From assembly GCF_002872335.1 (NCBI RefSeq), contig NZ_NJAG01000010.1, positions 62,001 through 126,000 of the forward strand: a stretch of 64,000 nucleotides of DNA, read 5' to 3'. The notes beneath the pieces are model-generated. The model saw only the letters and a program-made list of their open reading frames with translations. It did not search any database and was not told where the DNA came from. Made by a program: the position numbers and the translations under genes. Position 1 is the first letter of the stretch. Each line of letters starts with the position of its first letter. This DNA comes from Siphonobacter sp. BAB-5405. Its GTDB lineage: Bacteria; Bacteroidota; Bacteroidia; Cytophagales; Spirosomataceae. Shown in pieces: positions 50,222-59,624 of this stretch.

Positions 50222-52747
50222 ATGAAGCGTATCGTTTGTGCATGGCTGATCTTGTGGTCGTTTTCTTCCCTGGCCCAGGCCCCAGCTAGTAATGTGAATA
50301 CGGCCAAGCCCTGGGCGTATTGGTGGTGGATGGGCAGTGCCGTGACGGAAGAGGGCATCCGGAAAAATTTACAGGATTACGCCAAAGCCGGTCTGGGAGG
50401 ATTGCATATCATTCCCATCTACGGCGTCAAAGGGTACGAGCAGCAATTTCTTCCTTTTCTGAGTCCCGAGTGGAACAAAGCCTTAACCTTCACCCTGCAA
50501 GAAGCCCAGAAGTTAGGGCTGGGCATTGATTTATCGCTGGGTACGGGCTGGCCCTACGGAGGTCCCTGGGTATCCGCCCGTGATGGAGCTCAGAAATTCA
50601 GTATTCAGGGCGATTCCCTGTTGGTATTGCCCACGAAGCAGCAGGTCAAACGGGCTGCACCGGGGGGCGAAGGGCTGGTGATGAACCCGTTCGATGAAAC
50701 GGCCGTACGAAACTACCTGGAGCATTTCGACGCGAATCTGCCCAAAGGCAATACGGTTCGTTCCTTTTACAATGATTCCTATGAAGTATATGGAGCCAAC
50801 TGGACGAACGATTTTCTGGCCGAATTTAAACGTCGTCGGGGATATAGTCTCAAACCAGCGGTTCTTACTAAAACGAAGAATTTAACGGAAGACGAACGCC
50901 GCATCTGGGCCGATTACCATACGACGCTGTCGGAATTACTGCGGGACCGCTTCACCCGCATGTGGACGGGCTGGTCGCAGCAACAGGGTAAAATCACCCG
51001 TGATCAGGCCCATGGCTCGCCGGGAAACCTGCTAGATTTGTACGCCCTGACGGACATTCCTGAAACCGAGTATTTTGGTAGTAAACAATACGCCATTCCG
51101 AACTATCGCCTCGATCCGGATTATGATTCTACCCGTTACGGCGTGCCAGGCGTACTGACTATGCAATTTGCGTCTTCGGCGGCTCACCTGACGGGAAAGC
51201 CACTCGTATCTTCGGAGACCTCTACCTGGCTGGCGGAGCACTTCCGCGTATCGCTTTCGCAGATCAAACCCATTGTGGATGAATTGTTTACGGGCGGCGT
51301 GAATCACATTTTCTACCACGGTATCCCGTACTCACCTCCGGAGGAAAAATGGCCGGGCTGGCTGTTTTACGCGTCCACGAACTACAATCAGCAAAGTCAC
51401 TTCTGGAAAGACTTACCCGAACTCAACCAGTACATCGAACAGTGTCAGCAACGCTTACAAACGGCTCGTCCGGATGCCAGCGTGTTGCTGTACTTTCCGG
51501 TACAGGACATTTGGCACGGCGTAGCGGCGGGCGAAGCTCCCTTTCTCTTTGACGTACACGCCAACTCCCGCCGCTGGTTGCACGATACGCCCTTCGGAGC
51601 AACGGCTCAACAACTTCGCAATCACGGGTACCAGACCGATTTTGTTTCGGATAGTCTCTTACAGGGTTTCTCAGTAAAAGCAGGAAAGCTGATTTCAGCG
51701 GCGGGTACGACGTATCCGGTATTGCTGATTCCCAAAACGCAGTATGTCCCGCTGGAAACGTTGAAAAAGATTCAGCAATTGGTACAGCAGGGAGCTAACG
51801 TAGTCTTCGCCGAAGCCCCGGGTCGGGTGAGTGGCTACAAGGACTGGAAAAACCGGCAACAGCAACTGGAAAATATTCGCAAATCATTAGCGACGCTGGT
51901 AAAGAAAGATTACCTGTCTGAACTCAAGCGTTTGAAGATTCGGCAGGAAAAAATGGCAGAGCAGGGACTTTCGTTCTTACGGAAAACCAATACGGAAGGA
52001 ACCTTATACTTCGTAACTAATCTTGGTAATCAGTTTCATCGGGGGACAGTACGACTCGGCAGCTGGGCCCGCTCGGTGCAGGTAACCGATCCTTTGCGGA
52101 AACGGCAGGGGTACGTACCCGTACAAGCTCAGGCAGATAGTACGTCGGACATTGAACTGGCTCTGGAACCGGGCGAATCGGTATTCCTCCAGACGTACGC
52201 GTCCCTGCGAAAAGGGGCTCCCTGGCCGGAGTACCCCGCTACGAAGGATACGCTCAAATTAACCGGAATCTGGCAGATTGACTTTCAGGAAGGACAGCCC
52301 GAACTACCCATGCCATTGGCTACGTCGCGACTGGTTTCCTGGACGGAACTGGATCACGCGGAAAGTCAGAATTTTAGTGGAACGGGTCGGTATACATTAC
52401 GATTCAAACGTCCGGAAGCCTGGAAGACCGATCAACCAATCCTGCTGGATTTGGGAGTAGTACGCGAAACGGCTCAGGTGCGGCTAAACGAGGTATCCTT
52501 GGGGAAACTCTGGAGTTTACCCTACCGGATTCAGCTTCCGGCCAATGTACTGCAGGAGGAGAATATATTGGAAATTGACGTGACGAATAGTTCCGCCAAC
52601 CGAATCCGTAAGCTGGATGAGGACAAGTTCCCCTGGCGTAAGTTCTACGATATCAACTTTGTGAGCATTCAATATAAACCGTTTGACGCTTCCAAATGGG
52701 AGCCGGAACCTTCGGGGTTGTTGGGGCCGGTGGTGTTGTTGAAATGA
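50222..52747 (+). CDS. Glycoside hydrolase family 106-like (alpha-L-rhamnosidase)
   Basis: This 841-residue secreted enzyme has the signal peptide MKRIVCAWLILWSFSSLAQA and then a large GH106-type domain. Typical opening motifs are PWAYWWWMGSAVTEEGI and LGGLHIIPIYGVKGYE. Further along come GIDLSLGTGWPYGGPW, FYNDSYEVYG (with the family's acidic residues) and ITRDQAHGSPGNLLDLY. The C-terminal part is a beta-sandwich (about 690-830). GH106 enzymes remove alpha-L-rhamnose from plant polysaccharides and glycosides. The ATG at 50222 is used; an in-frame TTG lies just upstream. It is downstream of a ROK kinase but separated by a terminator. Confidence 0.87.
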   Translation: MKRIVCAWLILWSFSSLAQAPASNVNTAKPWAYWWWMGSAVTEEGIRKNLQDYAKAGLGGLHIIPIYGVKGYEQQFLPFLSPEWNKALTFTLQEAQKLGLGIDLSLGTGWPYGGPWVSARDGAQKFSIQGDSLLVLPTKQQVKRAAPGGEGLVMNPFDETAVRNYLEHFDANLPKGNTVRSFYNDSYEVYGANWTNDFLAEFKRRRGYSLKPAVLTKTKNLTEDERRIWADYHTTLSELLRDRFTRMWTGWSQQQGKITRDQAHGSPGNLLDLYALTDIPETEYFGSKQYAIPNYRLDPDYDSTRYGVPGVLTMQFASSAAHLTGKPLVSSETSTWLAEHFRVSLSQIKPIVDELFTGGVNHIFYHGIPYSPPEEKWPGWLFYASTNYNQQSHFWKDLPELNQYIEQCQQRLQTARPDASVLLYFPVQDIWHGVAAGEAPFLFDVHANSRRWLHDTPFGATAQQLRNHGYQTDFVSDSLLQGFSVKAGKLISAAGTTYPVLLIPKTQYVPLETLKKIQQLVQQGANVVFAEAPGRVSGYKDWKNRQQQLENIRKSLATLVKKDYLSELKRLKIRQEKMAEQGLSFLRKTNTEGTLYFVTNLGNQFHRGTVRLGSWARSVQVTDPLRKRQGYVPVQAQADSTSDIELALEPGESVFLQTYASLRKGAPWPEYPATKDTLKLTGIWQIDFQEGQPELPMPLATSRLVSWTELDHAESQNFSGTGRYTLRFKRPEAWKTDQPILLDLGVVRETAQVRLNEVSLGKLWSLPYRIQLPANVLQEENILEIDVTNSSANRIRKLDEDKFPWRKFYDINFVSIQYKPFDASKWEPEPSGLLGPVVLLK

Positions 52748-52756
52748 GGGGGCTGG

Positions 52757-52880
52757 GGTCGGATTGAAATCCGACCTTACAAGATGGGTCGAGCCTATGG
52801 CTCTTACTGATGTTCTTAGGGGACATTGCAGAGCCGTAGGCTCGGCTAATTTATTAAGGACGGATTTCAATCCGTCCTTA
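52757..52880. repeat. REP-like nested palindromic element
   Basis: Four hairpins lie in a row: ggtcggatt/aatccgacc (52757-52776), gagcc/ggctc (52791-52803), gagcc/ggctc (52831-52843) and aggacggatt/aatccgtcct (52857-52878). The outer pair are inverted copies of each other (14-bp core cggattgaaatccg), and so are the inner pair (14 of 15 bp). The element lies between convergent GH106 and cytidine deaminase genes. Confidence 0.8.
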
Positions 52881-52881
52881 A

Positions 52882-53373
52882 CTATTTACCAAACAAATCA
52901 TCCGCGTCAAACTTCACCGGTAGCAAATCAGCGATGGAATCCATGGCAATAATGCCGCCCTTCGGCTGTAACATCAATAAACGAATGGGCTGTTTTTGCC
53001 GATGTTCATACTCCAACAACGATTGCCGACAATTACCGCAAGGCGATACGGCCTGAAATACATCGCCCGTGCCGGGACGAGCCAGTACCGCAATGGCTTT
53101 GATTTTCTTATCGGGGTAATTGGATCCTACGTAAAAGACAGCCGAGCGTTCGGCACAGGAGCCTGAAGGGAAAGCTGCATTTTCCTGATTGCCAGCCGTA
53201 AAAATGGTCCCGTCTTCGAGTAGCAAAGCGGCTCCTACATGAAAATTCGAATACGGAGCATAAGATTTATACGTAGCCTGCCGAGCCTGCTCCACCAGCG
53301 TTTGTTCATCCAGGGGAAGCTCGGCTTCAGTAGCGTATGAGGTAAGGGGTATCTCCAGTTTCAGCGATTTCAT
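52882..53373 (-). CDS. cdd: Cytidine deaminase
   Basis: This 163-residue protein matches the tetrameric cytidine deaminase family. The zinc ligands and catalytic Glu are in GSCAERSAVFY near residue 72 (Cys-Ala-Glu), with a second pair in SPCGNCRQSLLEY near residue 110. YSNFHVGAALL forms the substrate-binding opening. It deaminates cytidine and deoxycytidine for pyrimidine salvage in the cytoplasm. Its stop lies just after a palindromic element. Confidence 0.94.
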   Translation of the reverse strand: MKSLKLEIPLTSYATEAELPLDEQTLVEQARQATYKSYAPYSNFHVGAALLLEDGTIFTAGNQENAAFPSGSCAERSAVFYVGSNYPDKKIKAIAVLARPGTGDVFQAVSPCGNCRQSLLEYEHRQKQPIRLLMLQPKGGIIAMDSIADLLPVKFDADDLFGK

Positions 53374-53494
53374 AGATTCTTTTTATAAGGGAGGGAAGTG
53401 TATAACCTTCAAATTGCCGGAAAGGTTTCGCTGAAATCATCTAAGGTAGCTAAGCTCTGATTCAGGATTCAGTAGCGTAGGACACGTACCGAAA

Positions 53495-53528
53495 AGAAAC
53501 AATAGTATGCTTGCATACTATTGTTTCT
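53495..53528. repeat. Perfect 16-bp inverted repeat upstream of the acyl-CoA dehydrogenase gene
   Basis: Bases 53495-53510 (agaaacaatagtatgc) pair perfectly with 53513-53528, with only two bases between, and the right arm is followed by six T. It lies 42 bp before the acyl-CoA dehydrogenase ATG and 120 bp before the divergent cdd start. It could be an operator or a terminator; the T-run faces the plus strand, where no gene lies upstream. Confidence 0.85.
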
Positions 53529-53570
53529 TTTTTCATCTTTACCTTATAAACCTATTTAATATCCATTGCT

Positions 53571-55367
53571 ATGATTGCTGCCAAATCGACCTTAAAGGGA
53601 GGCGAGTTTCTCATTGCCGATACCCCCGCTGAACGTGTATTTATTCCCGAAGATTTAAGCGAAGAACAACGTATGGTAGCCGCTACCTGCGAAGAATTTC
53701 TGAATCGGGAAGTCATGCCGCGTCTGAAAGAACTGGACGAAGCCAAAAGCTACCAACCCATGGTGGACCTTTTGAATAAAGCAGGCGAATTGGGATTACT
53801 AGCCACCTCGATTCCTGAAACCTACGGTGGTTTTGGGATGAACTTCAATACCTCCATGCTGGTAACGGACAAGATCGGAGCTTCGGGCGGTTTCGCCGTG
53901 GCTCTCTCGGCTCATACCGGCATTGGCACGCTACCGATTTTATACTACGGAAACGAAGAGCAAAAAGCCAAATACCTGCCTAAACTGGCAACCGGCGAGT
54001 GGAAAGCTGCTTACTGTCTGACCGAACCCGATAGCGGATCGGACGCCAATTCGGCTAAAACCAAAGCTACCTTAGCTCCCGACGGTACTCATTATCTGCT
54101 GAATGGCCAGAAGATGTGGATCACCAACGGCGGTTTCGCGGATATATTTATTGTTTTTGCTAAAATCGATCAGGACAAAAACCTGACAGCCTTCATTGTA
54201 GAAAAGGATTTCGGCGGTATTACCATGAATGAACCCGAGCATAAACTCGGCATTAAGTCATCGGATACCCGGCAGATTTTCTTCAACGATACGCCCGTTC
54301 CTCTGGAAAACCAGTTGTATACGCGGGAGGGGGGCTTTAAGATTGCCGTTAATATTCTCAACATTGGACGAATCAAGCTTTCAGCCGCCTGCGTGGGCGG
54401 AGCAAAATCAGTACTGGCTCAAGCTGTAACTTACGCTCAAGAGCGACGACAGTTTAATACGGCGATTGCGAATTTTGGGGCCATTCAGTACAAAATTGGT
54501 GAAATGGCTCTCAAATTATTTGCGGCAGAGTCGGCAACGTACCGGGCGGGTCAGAACATCGACGACGCCATCGAAAGCCTGATCGCCGGCGGTATGCCCG
54601 AGTCCGAAGCCAAGCTGAAAGGGGTCGAGCAGTTCGCCATCGAATGTGCCATTCTAAAAGTACACGGTTCCGAAGTGCTGGATTACGTGGTGGATGAAGG
54701 CGTACAGATCTACGGGGGTATGGGTTACTCGGCGGATGCTCCCATGGAACGGGCATACCGCGATAGCCGTATCAACCGGATTTTCGAAGGTACCAACGAA
54801 ATCAACCGATTACTGACGGTCGATATGATCCTGAAACGGGCCATGAAAGGGCAGCTCGACATTATGGTTCCGGCCATGGCGGTGGGTAAGGAAATCATGA
54901 GTATCCCGGACTTTGGTATGGATGAAGAAGAAGGCTTGTTTGTCAAGGAAAAGAAAGTACTGAAGAACCTGAAAAAAGCCATCTTACTAGCGGCAGGAGC
55001 GGCCGTACAGAAATTCATGATGGCCCTCGACAAGGAGCAGGAAATTATCATGAATCTGGCGGACATGCTGATTGAAGTTTACGCCGCTGAATCGGCCCTG
55101 TTGCGGGTGGAAAAATTGATCGGTGTGCGGGGCGAAGCCGCCGTATCGGTGCACCGGGATGCCGCTCTGGTATATCTACACGAGGCCGTCGAGAAAGTAG
55201 CCTGGGCGGGTCGTCAGGCTATTACGAGTTTTGCCGAAGGTGATGAGCTCAATGTGATGCTGATGGGCCTGAAACGGTTCACCAAGATTGATCCGATCAA
55301 TCTGAAGGATGCCCGTCGCCGGGTGGCTCAGGCGGCTCTGGAAGCCAATGGGTATCCGTTCAATTAA
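53571..55367 (+). CDS. Acyl-CoA dehydrogenase (long form)
   Basis: This 598-residue FAD enzyme has the acyl-CoA dehydrogenase order: helical N-domain, then the beta domain with CLTEPDSGSDANSAKTKA and MWITNGGFADIFIVFAK near residue 180. The helical C-domain carries QERRQFNTAIANFGAIQYK, YGGMGYSADAPMERAYRDSRI and IFEGTNEINR near residue 405. An additional C-terminal helical part (about 440-598) makes it longer than the usual 380-residue form; VLCAD-like proteins are similar. It oxidises acyl-CoA to enoyl-CoA in fatty-acid or amino-acid breakdown. The expected catalytic Glu was not assigned with confidence. Confidence 0.9.
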   Translation: MIAAKSTLKGGEFLIADTPAERVFIPEDLSEEQRMVAATCEEFLNREVMPRLKELDEAKSYQPMVDLLNKAGELGLLATSIPETYGGFGMNFNTSMLVTDKIGASGGFAVALSAHTGIGTLPILYYGNEEQKAKYLPKLATGEWKAAYCLTEPDSGSDANSAKTKATLAPDGTHYLLNGQKMWITNGGFADIFIVFAKIDQDKNLTAFIVEKDFGGITMNEPEHKLGIKSSDTRQIFFNDTPVPLENQLYTREGGFKIAVNILNIGRIKLSAACVGGAKSVLAQAVTYAQERRQFNTAIANFGAIQYKIGEMALKLFAAESATYRAGQNIDDAIESLIAGGMPESEAKLKGVEQFAIECAILKVHGSEVLDYVVDEGVQIYGGMGYSADAPMERAYRDSRINRIFEGTNEINRLLTVDMILKRAMKGQLDIMVPAMAVGKEIMSIPDFGMDEEEGLFVKEKKVLKNLKKAILLAAGAAVQKFMMALDKEQEIIMNLADMLIEVYAAESALLRVEKLIGVRGEAAVSVHRDAALVYLHEAVEKVAWAGRQAITSFAEGDELNVMLMGLKRFTKIDPINLKDARRRVAQAALEANGYPFN

Positions 55368-55387
55368 CGGACTTGATGATTCGAGGC

Positions 55388-55422
55388 AAAAGAGGCAGCC
55401 TGTTTCCGGGCTGCCTCTTTTT
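55388..55422. terminator. Bidirectional terminator
   Basis: The stem aaaagaggcagcc/ggctgcctctttt has loop tgtttccg and A and T tracts. It lies between the convergent acyl-CoA dehydrogenase (+) and ytxJ (-) genes. Confidence 0.92.
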
Positions 55423-55753
55423 ATACCGCATGGCTAAGGACTTCATCAAAACGAATAGCAAAATGCGATTCATGGTAAACGCACTGGCCATCGCGAATCA
55501 GCAGTACCTGCGGGGATTCGTGTTCCACGTCAAATTCCTGGGCGATAGCATTGGATAGCGGACGGTACCGCAGTAAATCCAGGTAATAGGCCGAAATGCC
55601 CTGGGTGTCATCCCACTGCCGTTCGAGACGAGCCTTCGCCGTGGAACTAATGGAGCAGGTAGTACTATGTTTGTAAATCAATACGGGATGTTCGAAGGAT
55701 TCCTTTTTGATCGCTTCCAACTGTTCCGCATCCGTTAGTGGTTGCCAGTTCAT
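55421..55753 (-). CDS. ytxJ: Bacillithiol system protein YtxJ (BrxC-like)
   Basis: This 110-residue thioredoxin-fold protein matches the YtxJ/BrxC family, with the single active-site cysteine in KHSTTCSISSTAK near residue 33 and the cis-proline segment HESPQVLLIRDG near residue 82. In species that make bacillithiol it helps reduce mixed disulfides. Its presence suggests the organism uses bacillithiol or a similar thiol. It is cytoplasmic and is bounded by a bidirectional terminator downstream. Confidence 0.88.
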   Translation of the reverse strand: MNWQPLTDAEQLEAIKKESFEHPVLIYKHSTTCSISSTAKARLERQWDDTQGISAYYLDLLRYRPLSNAIAQEFDVEHESPQVLLIRDGQCVYHESHFAIRFDEVLSHAV

Positions 55754-55815
55754 AAGGGTTGTATTGCTTTAATGGGTTGATAACCCTGAAAAACGTTTTT
55801 TAAGTTCTATTTTTG

Positions 55816-57087
55816 GTGCGTAAAAGTATCATTCCAGACGTCTTGTATCGCTTTCTATACCAACTTTCGATTTTTTTCATGCAGCTGGGCTTCCGTTTGG
55901 CTGCATTTTTTCACCCCAAAGCCCGCTTGTGGGTGGAAGGGCGGCAACGGTTGTGGAGGCAATTGAAAACCTACCAGGCTGTACCGCATACGGCCTGGTT
56001 TCACTGTGCATCCGTGGGGGAATTCGAACAGGCCCGCCCCGTACTCGAAGCCTTTCGGAAGGAGAACCCGGATTGGAAGATTGTATTAACCTTTTTTTCT
56101 CCTTCGGGTTACGAACTGCGAAAGAACTACGAGCAGGCCGACTGGGTAGGCTACCTGCCGCTGGATACTCCAGCACAGGCCCGCCGGTTTGTGGAAACAA
56201 TTCAGCCGGAAATGGCATTTTGGGTAAAGTACGAATTCTGGTATTACCACTTGACTGAACTTAAAAAGCGGAACATTCCCGTGGTCATTTTCTCGGCGAT
56301 TTTTCGACCGGAACAAACCTTTTTTAAATCATACGGTGGTTTTTACCGCGAAATATTGCACTGCTTTTCGCACCTGTTTGTCCAGAATCAGGAATCCGTG
56401 GAACTGCTTAACCGTATTGGTATTACGAACGTAAGTCGGGCGGGGGATACGCGGTTTGACCGGGTGATTGAAATTGCCCAGCAAGCCAAACGTTTTCCGA
56501 TCGTCGAGCAGTTTTGCGGAGCCAATCGCGTATTCATGGGCGGATCGATCTGGCCAGAAGATTGGAATGTAATCCGTACCTATATACAAACAAGAGGTAC
56601 CGCAACGAAGCTTAAATGGATTCTGGCTCCGCACGAAATTGATGTGCAACAAATCGAACGCTGGGCTACGGAAGTACCGCTTCGGTCCATACGTTATTCA
56701 CAAGCAACCGAAGAGAGTATAGCCAATGCCGACATTCTTTGGATCGATAATGTGGGGATGCTGGCAAGCCTGTACCGGTACGGGCAATTTGCCTTTATCG
56801 GGGGAGCCTACAAAGCGGGCTTACACAACATTGTCGAAGCGGCCGTATGGGGGATGCCTGTTTTTTTCGGGAATAAGAAATACCGCAAATTCCAGGAAGC
56901 TCACGATTTGCTGGCTCTGGGTTCAGCCCACGCCGTAGCCGATGGTACAGAATTTAGTCAGGTATTGGATGGATTGCTACAGTCGCCGGAAACGTACCAG
57001 CAGGAAGCCGAAACGAGTCGGAACTATGTGTATACGAATCAGGGGGCGACGCAACAAATCATGGATTGGGTACGAAACCGGCGATGA
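55816..57087 (+). CDS. waaA: 3-deoxy-D-manno-octulosonic acid transferase
   Basis: This protein of about 423 residues is the KdtA/WaaA type (GT30), which adds Kdo to lipid A precursors at the inner membrane. Visible motifs are the catalytic-Glu region FHCASVGEFEQARP near residue 62, VKYEFWYYHL near 139, and the nucleotide-sugar half AFIGGAYKAGLHNIVEAAVWGMPVFFG near 315-345. The start is uncertain: no ATG lies before the N-terminal helix, so GTG 55816 (or TTG 55813) is chosen because the segment LYRFLYQLSIFFMQLGFRLA is conserved in this family. It overlaps no gene and precedes rsgA by 49 bp. Confidence 0.9.
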   Translation: MRKSIIPDVLYRFLYQLSIFFMQLGFRLAAFFHPKARLWVEGRQRLWRQLKTYQAVPHTAWFHCASVGEFEQARPVLEAFRKENPDWKIVLTFFSPSGYELRKNYEQADWVGYLPLDTPAQARRFVETIQPEMAFWVKYEFWYYHLTELKKRNIPVVIFSAIFRPEQTFFKSYGGFYREILHCFSHLFVQNQESVELLNRIGITNVSRAGDTRFDRVIEIAQQAKRFPIVEQFCGANRVFMGGSIWPEDWNVIRTYIQTRGTATKLKWILAPHEIDVQQIERWATEVPLRSIRYSQATEESIANADILWIDNVGMLASLYRYGQFAFIGGAYKAGLHNIVEAAVWGMPVFFGNKKYRKFQEAHDLLALGSAHAVADGTEFSQVLDGLLQSPETYQQEAETSRNYVYTNQGATQQIMDWVRNRR

Positions 57088-57136
57088 GCGATACCGAACA
57101 AGACCTTAGAAAAGACGAAAGTCTACGAAACACGAC

Positions 57137-58066
57137 ATGTCACAACAAGGATTAGTCATACGATCGACGGGTTCCTGGTACGATGTCCGGGATGAGGAAG
57201 GACACATCTGGCAGGCTCGGTTGAAAGGAAAATTTAAAATTAAAGGGCTGAAAACGTCTAATCCACTGGCCGTGGGCGACCGCGTGACGATGGACATAGA
57301 AAACGAAAACGAAAATACAGCCATCATTACGCACATCGAAGACCGGGAGAATTACATTGCCCGGGCTTCGGTACATAAGACCAGTCAGGCCCATTTGCTG
57401 GCGGCGAATCTCGATCAGGCCGTACTCATTGTTACGCTTGATTTTCCGCGTACGTCGCTGGGCTTCATTGACCGCTTCCTGGTATCGGCAGAATCGTTCC
57501 GGATCCCCGTAGTCATTGTTTTTAACAAACAGGACATTTTCGATGAAGAAGGTCGGGAGCAACACCAGCCCATTATGGATATGTACGCGGAGCTGGGTTA
57601 TGGCACCCTGCGAACGTCGGCTCTGACAGGCGAGGGGATGGACGAACTGCGGGCCTGTTTGAAGGGGAAAGTATCGCTCGTATCCGGGCATTCGGGTGTG
57701 GGTAAGTCGACGCTGGTCAATACCATTGCTCCTGATCTGGATTTGCGAACCAGCGAAGTGTCTACTTTTGCCAACAAAGGGGTGCATACTACCACGTTCG
57801 CGGAAATGTTCGAACTCGAATCGGGTACCTTTATTATTGATACACCGGGCATTAAGGAGTTAGGATTGATTGATATGGAACCGGCCGAAATCAGTCATTA
57901 TTTTCCCGAAATGCGGGAGCTACTGAACGAATGCCGGTACCATAATTGCCTCCACCTGAACGAACCCGCCTGTGCCGTACGCGATGCGGTAGAGGAAGGA
58001 ACCATTGCCATGAGTCGCTATCACAGTTACCTGGGTATGTTGCAGGGAGACGATAATCGACGGTAG
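57137..58066 (+). CDS. rsgA: Ribosome small subunit-dependent GTPase RsgA
   Basis: This 309-residue protein has the circularly permuted GTPase order of RsgA (YjeQ): an N-terminal OB-fold (about 1-70), G4 (VFNKQDIF), then G1 (GHSGVGKSTLVN near residue 186) and G3 (DTPGIKE). The C-terminal zinc-binding region ECRYHNCLHLNEPAC follows near residue 265. It assists late maturation of the 30S subunit. It follows waaA by 49 bp on the same strand and is probably co-transcribed. Confidence 0.94.
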   Translation: MSQQGLVIRSTGSWYDVRDEEGHIWQARLKGKFKIKGLKTSNPLAVGDRVTMDIENENENTAIITHIEDRENYIARASVHKTSQAHLLAANLDQAVLIVTLDFPRTSLGFIDRFLVSAESFRIPVVIVFNKQDIFDEEGREQHQPIMDMYAELGYGTLRTSALTGEGMDELRACLKGKVSLVSGHSGVGKSTLVNTIAPDLDLRTSEVSTFANKGVHTTTFAEMFELESGTFIIDTPGIKELGLIDMEPAEISHYFPEMRELLNECRYHNCLHLNEPACAVRDAVEEGTIAMSRYHSYLGMLQGDDNRR

Positions 58067-58215
58067 AAACTTGGTTATTGGTTTGTAGTTGTTTGTTATT
58101 GAGGCAATTTGAACGTATTCCAAAGCTTCGTCAGTTTTAACTTTTACCCATTACAGAAAGCATCCCCATTATCAATCACGGAACATAGAAAACCATACAC
58201 TGAAAACCAATTGTT

Positions 58216-58425
58216 ATGCAGCCTTCCACACCCAATCCAATGACCCGTTTTTTCGGGGCGTTTTTTACCATCTTAGGTACTTTCATTATCCTTTTTGCCT
58301 GCGTAGCGTTTCTGAATGATGGCAAACCCACCTTAGGTTGGAAAATCACGCAATGGGAGTCGATAGTACCTTTCCTGGTCGGAACCGTCTTCCTGATTAC
58401 GGGCGTGAACATGATGCGAAATTAG
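58216..58425 (+). CDS. Small two-helix membrane protein
   Basis: This 69-residue protein has two hydrophobic segments (about 12-32 and 50-65) separated by a charged loop (NDGKPTLGWKITQWES). It shows no recognised family. It lies 149 bp after rsgA and 174 bp before the cupin gene. The reading frame has a plausible ATG and composition, so it is called as a gene with moderate confidence. Confidence 0.55.
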   Translation: MQPSTPNPMTRFFGAFFTILGTFIILFACVAFLNDGKPTLGWKITQWESIVPFLVGTVFLITGVNMMRN

Positions 58426-58528
58426 TGAATCTGGCAGTTTCAGAAATAAACGATGAATTGACATCCGTTCAGGAAGGGTGTCTTAAAAAAGTTTAACGCT
58501 TTGCGGAACAATCTTTTCAAGTATTGTA

Positions 58529-58561
58529 TTGGAATTATGCAACGTAAATGCGTTACTTTTG
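58529..58561 (+). promoter_or_regulatory. Bacteroidota-type promoter for the cupin gene
   Basis: TACTTTTG (58554-58561) matches the -7 consensus, and TTG at 58529-58531 stands 22 nt upstream as the -33 element. The predicted leader before the ATG is about 32 nt. Confidence 0.6.
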
Positions 58562-58599
58562 CTTATTCTATCCGATAAATTCAATTTCTGAATACCAAT

Positions 58600-59490
58600 A
58601 TGAAGCTTCATCCCGTCGACGTAGTCGAGAATATTTCCGGCGAAGCCTTTCGCGAAAATTACCTGAAGCCCCATCGCCCTGTTATTTTAAAAGGGGTTGC
58701 CGATCAATGGCCCGCTTTTGAAAAGTGGCGTCTGGATTACTTCAAGACTTTAGCGGGTAACATCGAAGTGCCCCTGTACGATAACTCCAAGCCCACGCCT
58801 AACTCCAAGCTCAACCAGCCGGACAAGGTGATGAAGTTTGGCGAGTATCTGGATCTGATTGCGTCCGGGCCCGTTGATTTACGGATGTTTCTCTTCAACA
58901 TCTTCGATCACATCCCCGATCTGTGTAATGATTTCAGTTTCCCCGAGCACCTGATGAAGGGCTTCCTGAAGAAATATCCGATGATGTTTTTCGGTGGAGC
59001 GGGTTCGATTGTGTATCTGCACTACGATATGGATTTATCGAACGTATTCCTGACGCAGTTTCACGGCAAAAAACGCGTGATCCTTTTCGATCAGAAATAC
59101 TCGAAGCACCTGTATCGCATGCCGTACGGAATTCTGAGCTACGTGGATCCTGAGAATCCGGATTACGAAAAGCATCCGGCCATGCAGTATCTGGAAGGAT
59201 ACGACTGCGTGATGGAACACGGTGATATGTTATACATTCCTTCGGGCGTCTGGCACTACATGAACTACCTGGAAGGCGGATACGCACTGGCGGTACGGGC
59301 TTTTGATCCGTCAATTTCCACGCGGGCGGAAGGTATCTTTAACATTACGGCGATGCGTACCTTCGACGATTTAATGAAGAAAAACTTTGGCAAACGCTGG
59401 TGGAATTACAAAAGCCGCAAAGCCGAAGAGTACGCCAATGAAGTGGTTATTTCCAAAGGCGGCAAAGGCCGTATTCTGGAAACCGTATAA
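58600..59490 (+). CDS. Cupin-like (JmjC/FIH-type) dioxygenase domain protein
   Basis: This 296-residue protein is a single cupin-8/JmjC-like domain. The Fe(II)-binding HxD is in YLHYDMDLSNVFLTQ near residue 143, and the distal His is in SGVWHYMNYLEGG near residue 220. The family includes Fe(II)/2-oxoglutarate oxygenases such as FIH and tRNA or protein hydroxylases; the substrate here is unknown. A promoter lies just upstream and a strong terminator just downstream, so it is probably monocistronic. Confidence 0.85.
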   Translation: MKLHPVDVVENISGEAFRENYLKPHRPVILKGVADQWPAFEKWRLDYFKTLAGNIEVPLYDNSKPTPNSKLNQPDKVMKFGEYLDLIASGPVDLRMFLFNIFDHIPDLCNDFSFPEHLMKGFLKKYPMMFFGGAGSIVYLHYDMDLSNVFLTQFHGKKRVILFDQKYSKHLYRMPYGILSYVDPENPDYEKHPAMQYLEGYDCVMEHGDMLYIPSGVWHYMNYLEGGYALAVRAFDPSISTRAEGIFNITAMRTFDDLMKKNFGKRWWNYKSRKAEEYANEVVISKGGKGRILETV

Positions 59491-59513
59491 TCTCAGTTTA
59501 ATAGTAGAGTACG

Positions 59514-59556
59514 CAAGCAAGCCGATGATCCATAGATCATCGGCTTGCTTGTTTTG
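59514..59556 (+). terminator. Strong terminator after the cupin gene
   Basis: A 17-bp perfect stem, caagcaagccgatgatc (59514-59530) with its complement (59535-59551), closes around loop cata and is followed by ttttg. It lies about 24 bp after the cupin stop. Confidence 0.9.
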
Positions 59557-59624
59557 TTATAAGATCCCTTACTTGAGTCGCCTTAATCAGACCGGGTTTC
59601 GTCTCTCTTACTGGCTGACTAGTA

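Noticed and set aside
55877-56258. Overlapping frames on both strands inside the KdtA gene
   Set aside because: They are shadows of the strongly recognised KdtA frame.
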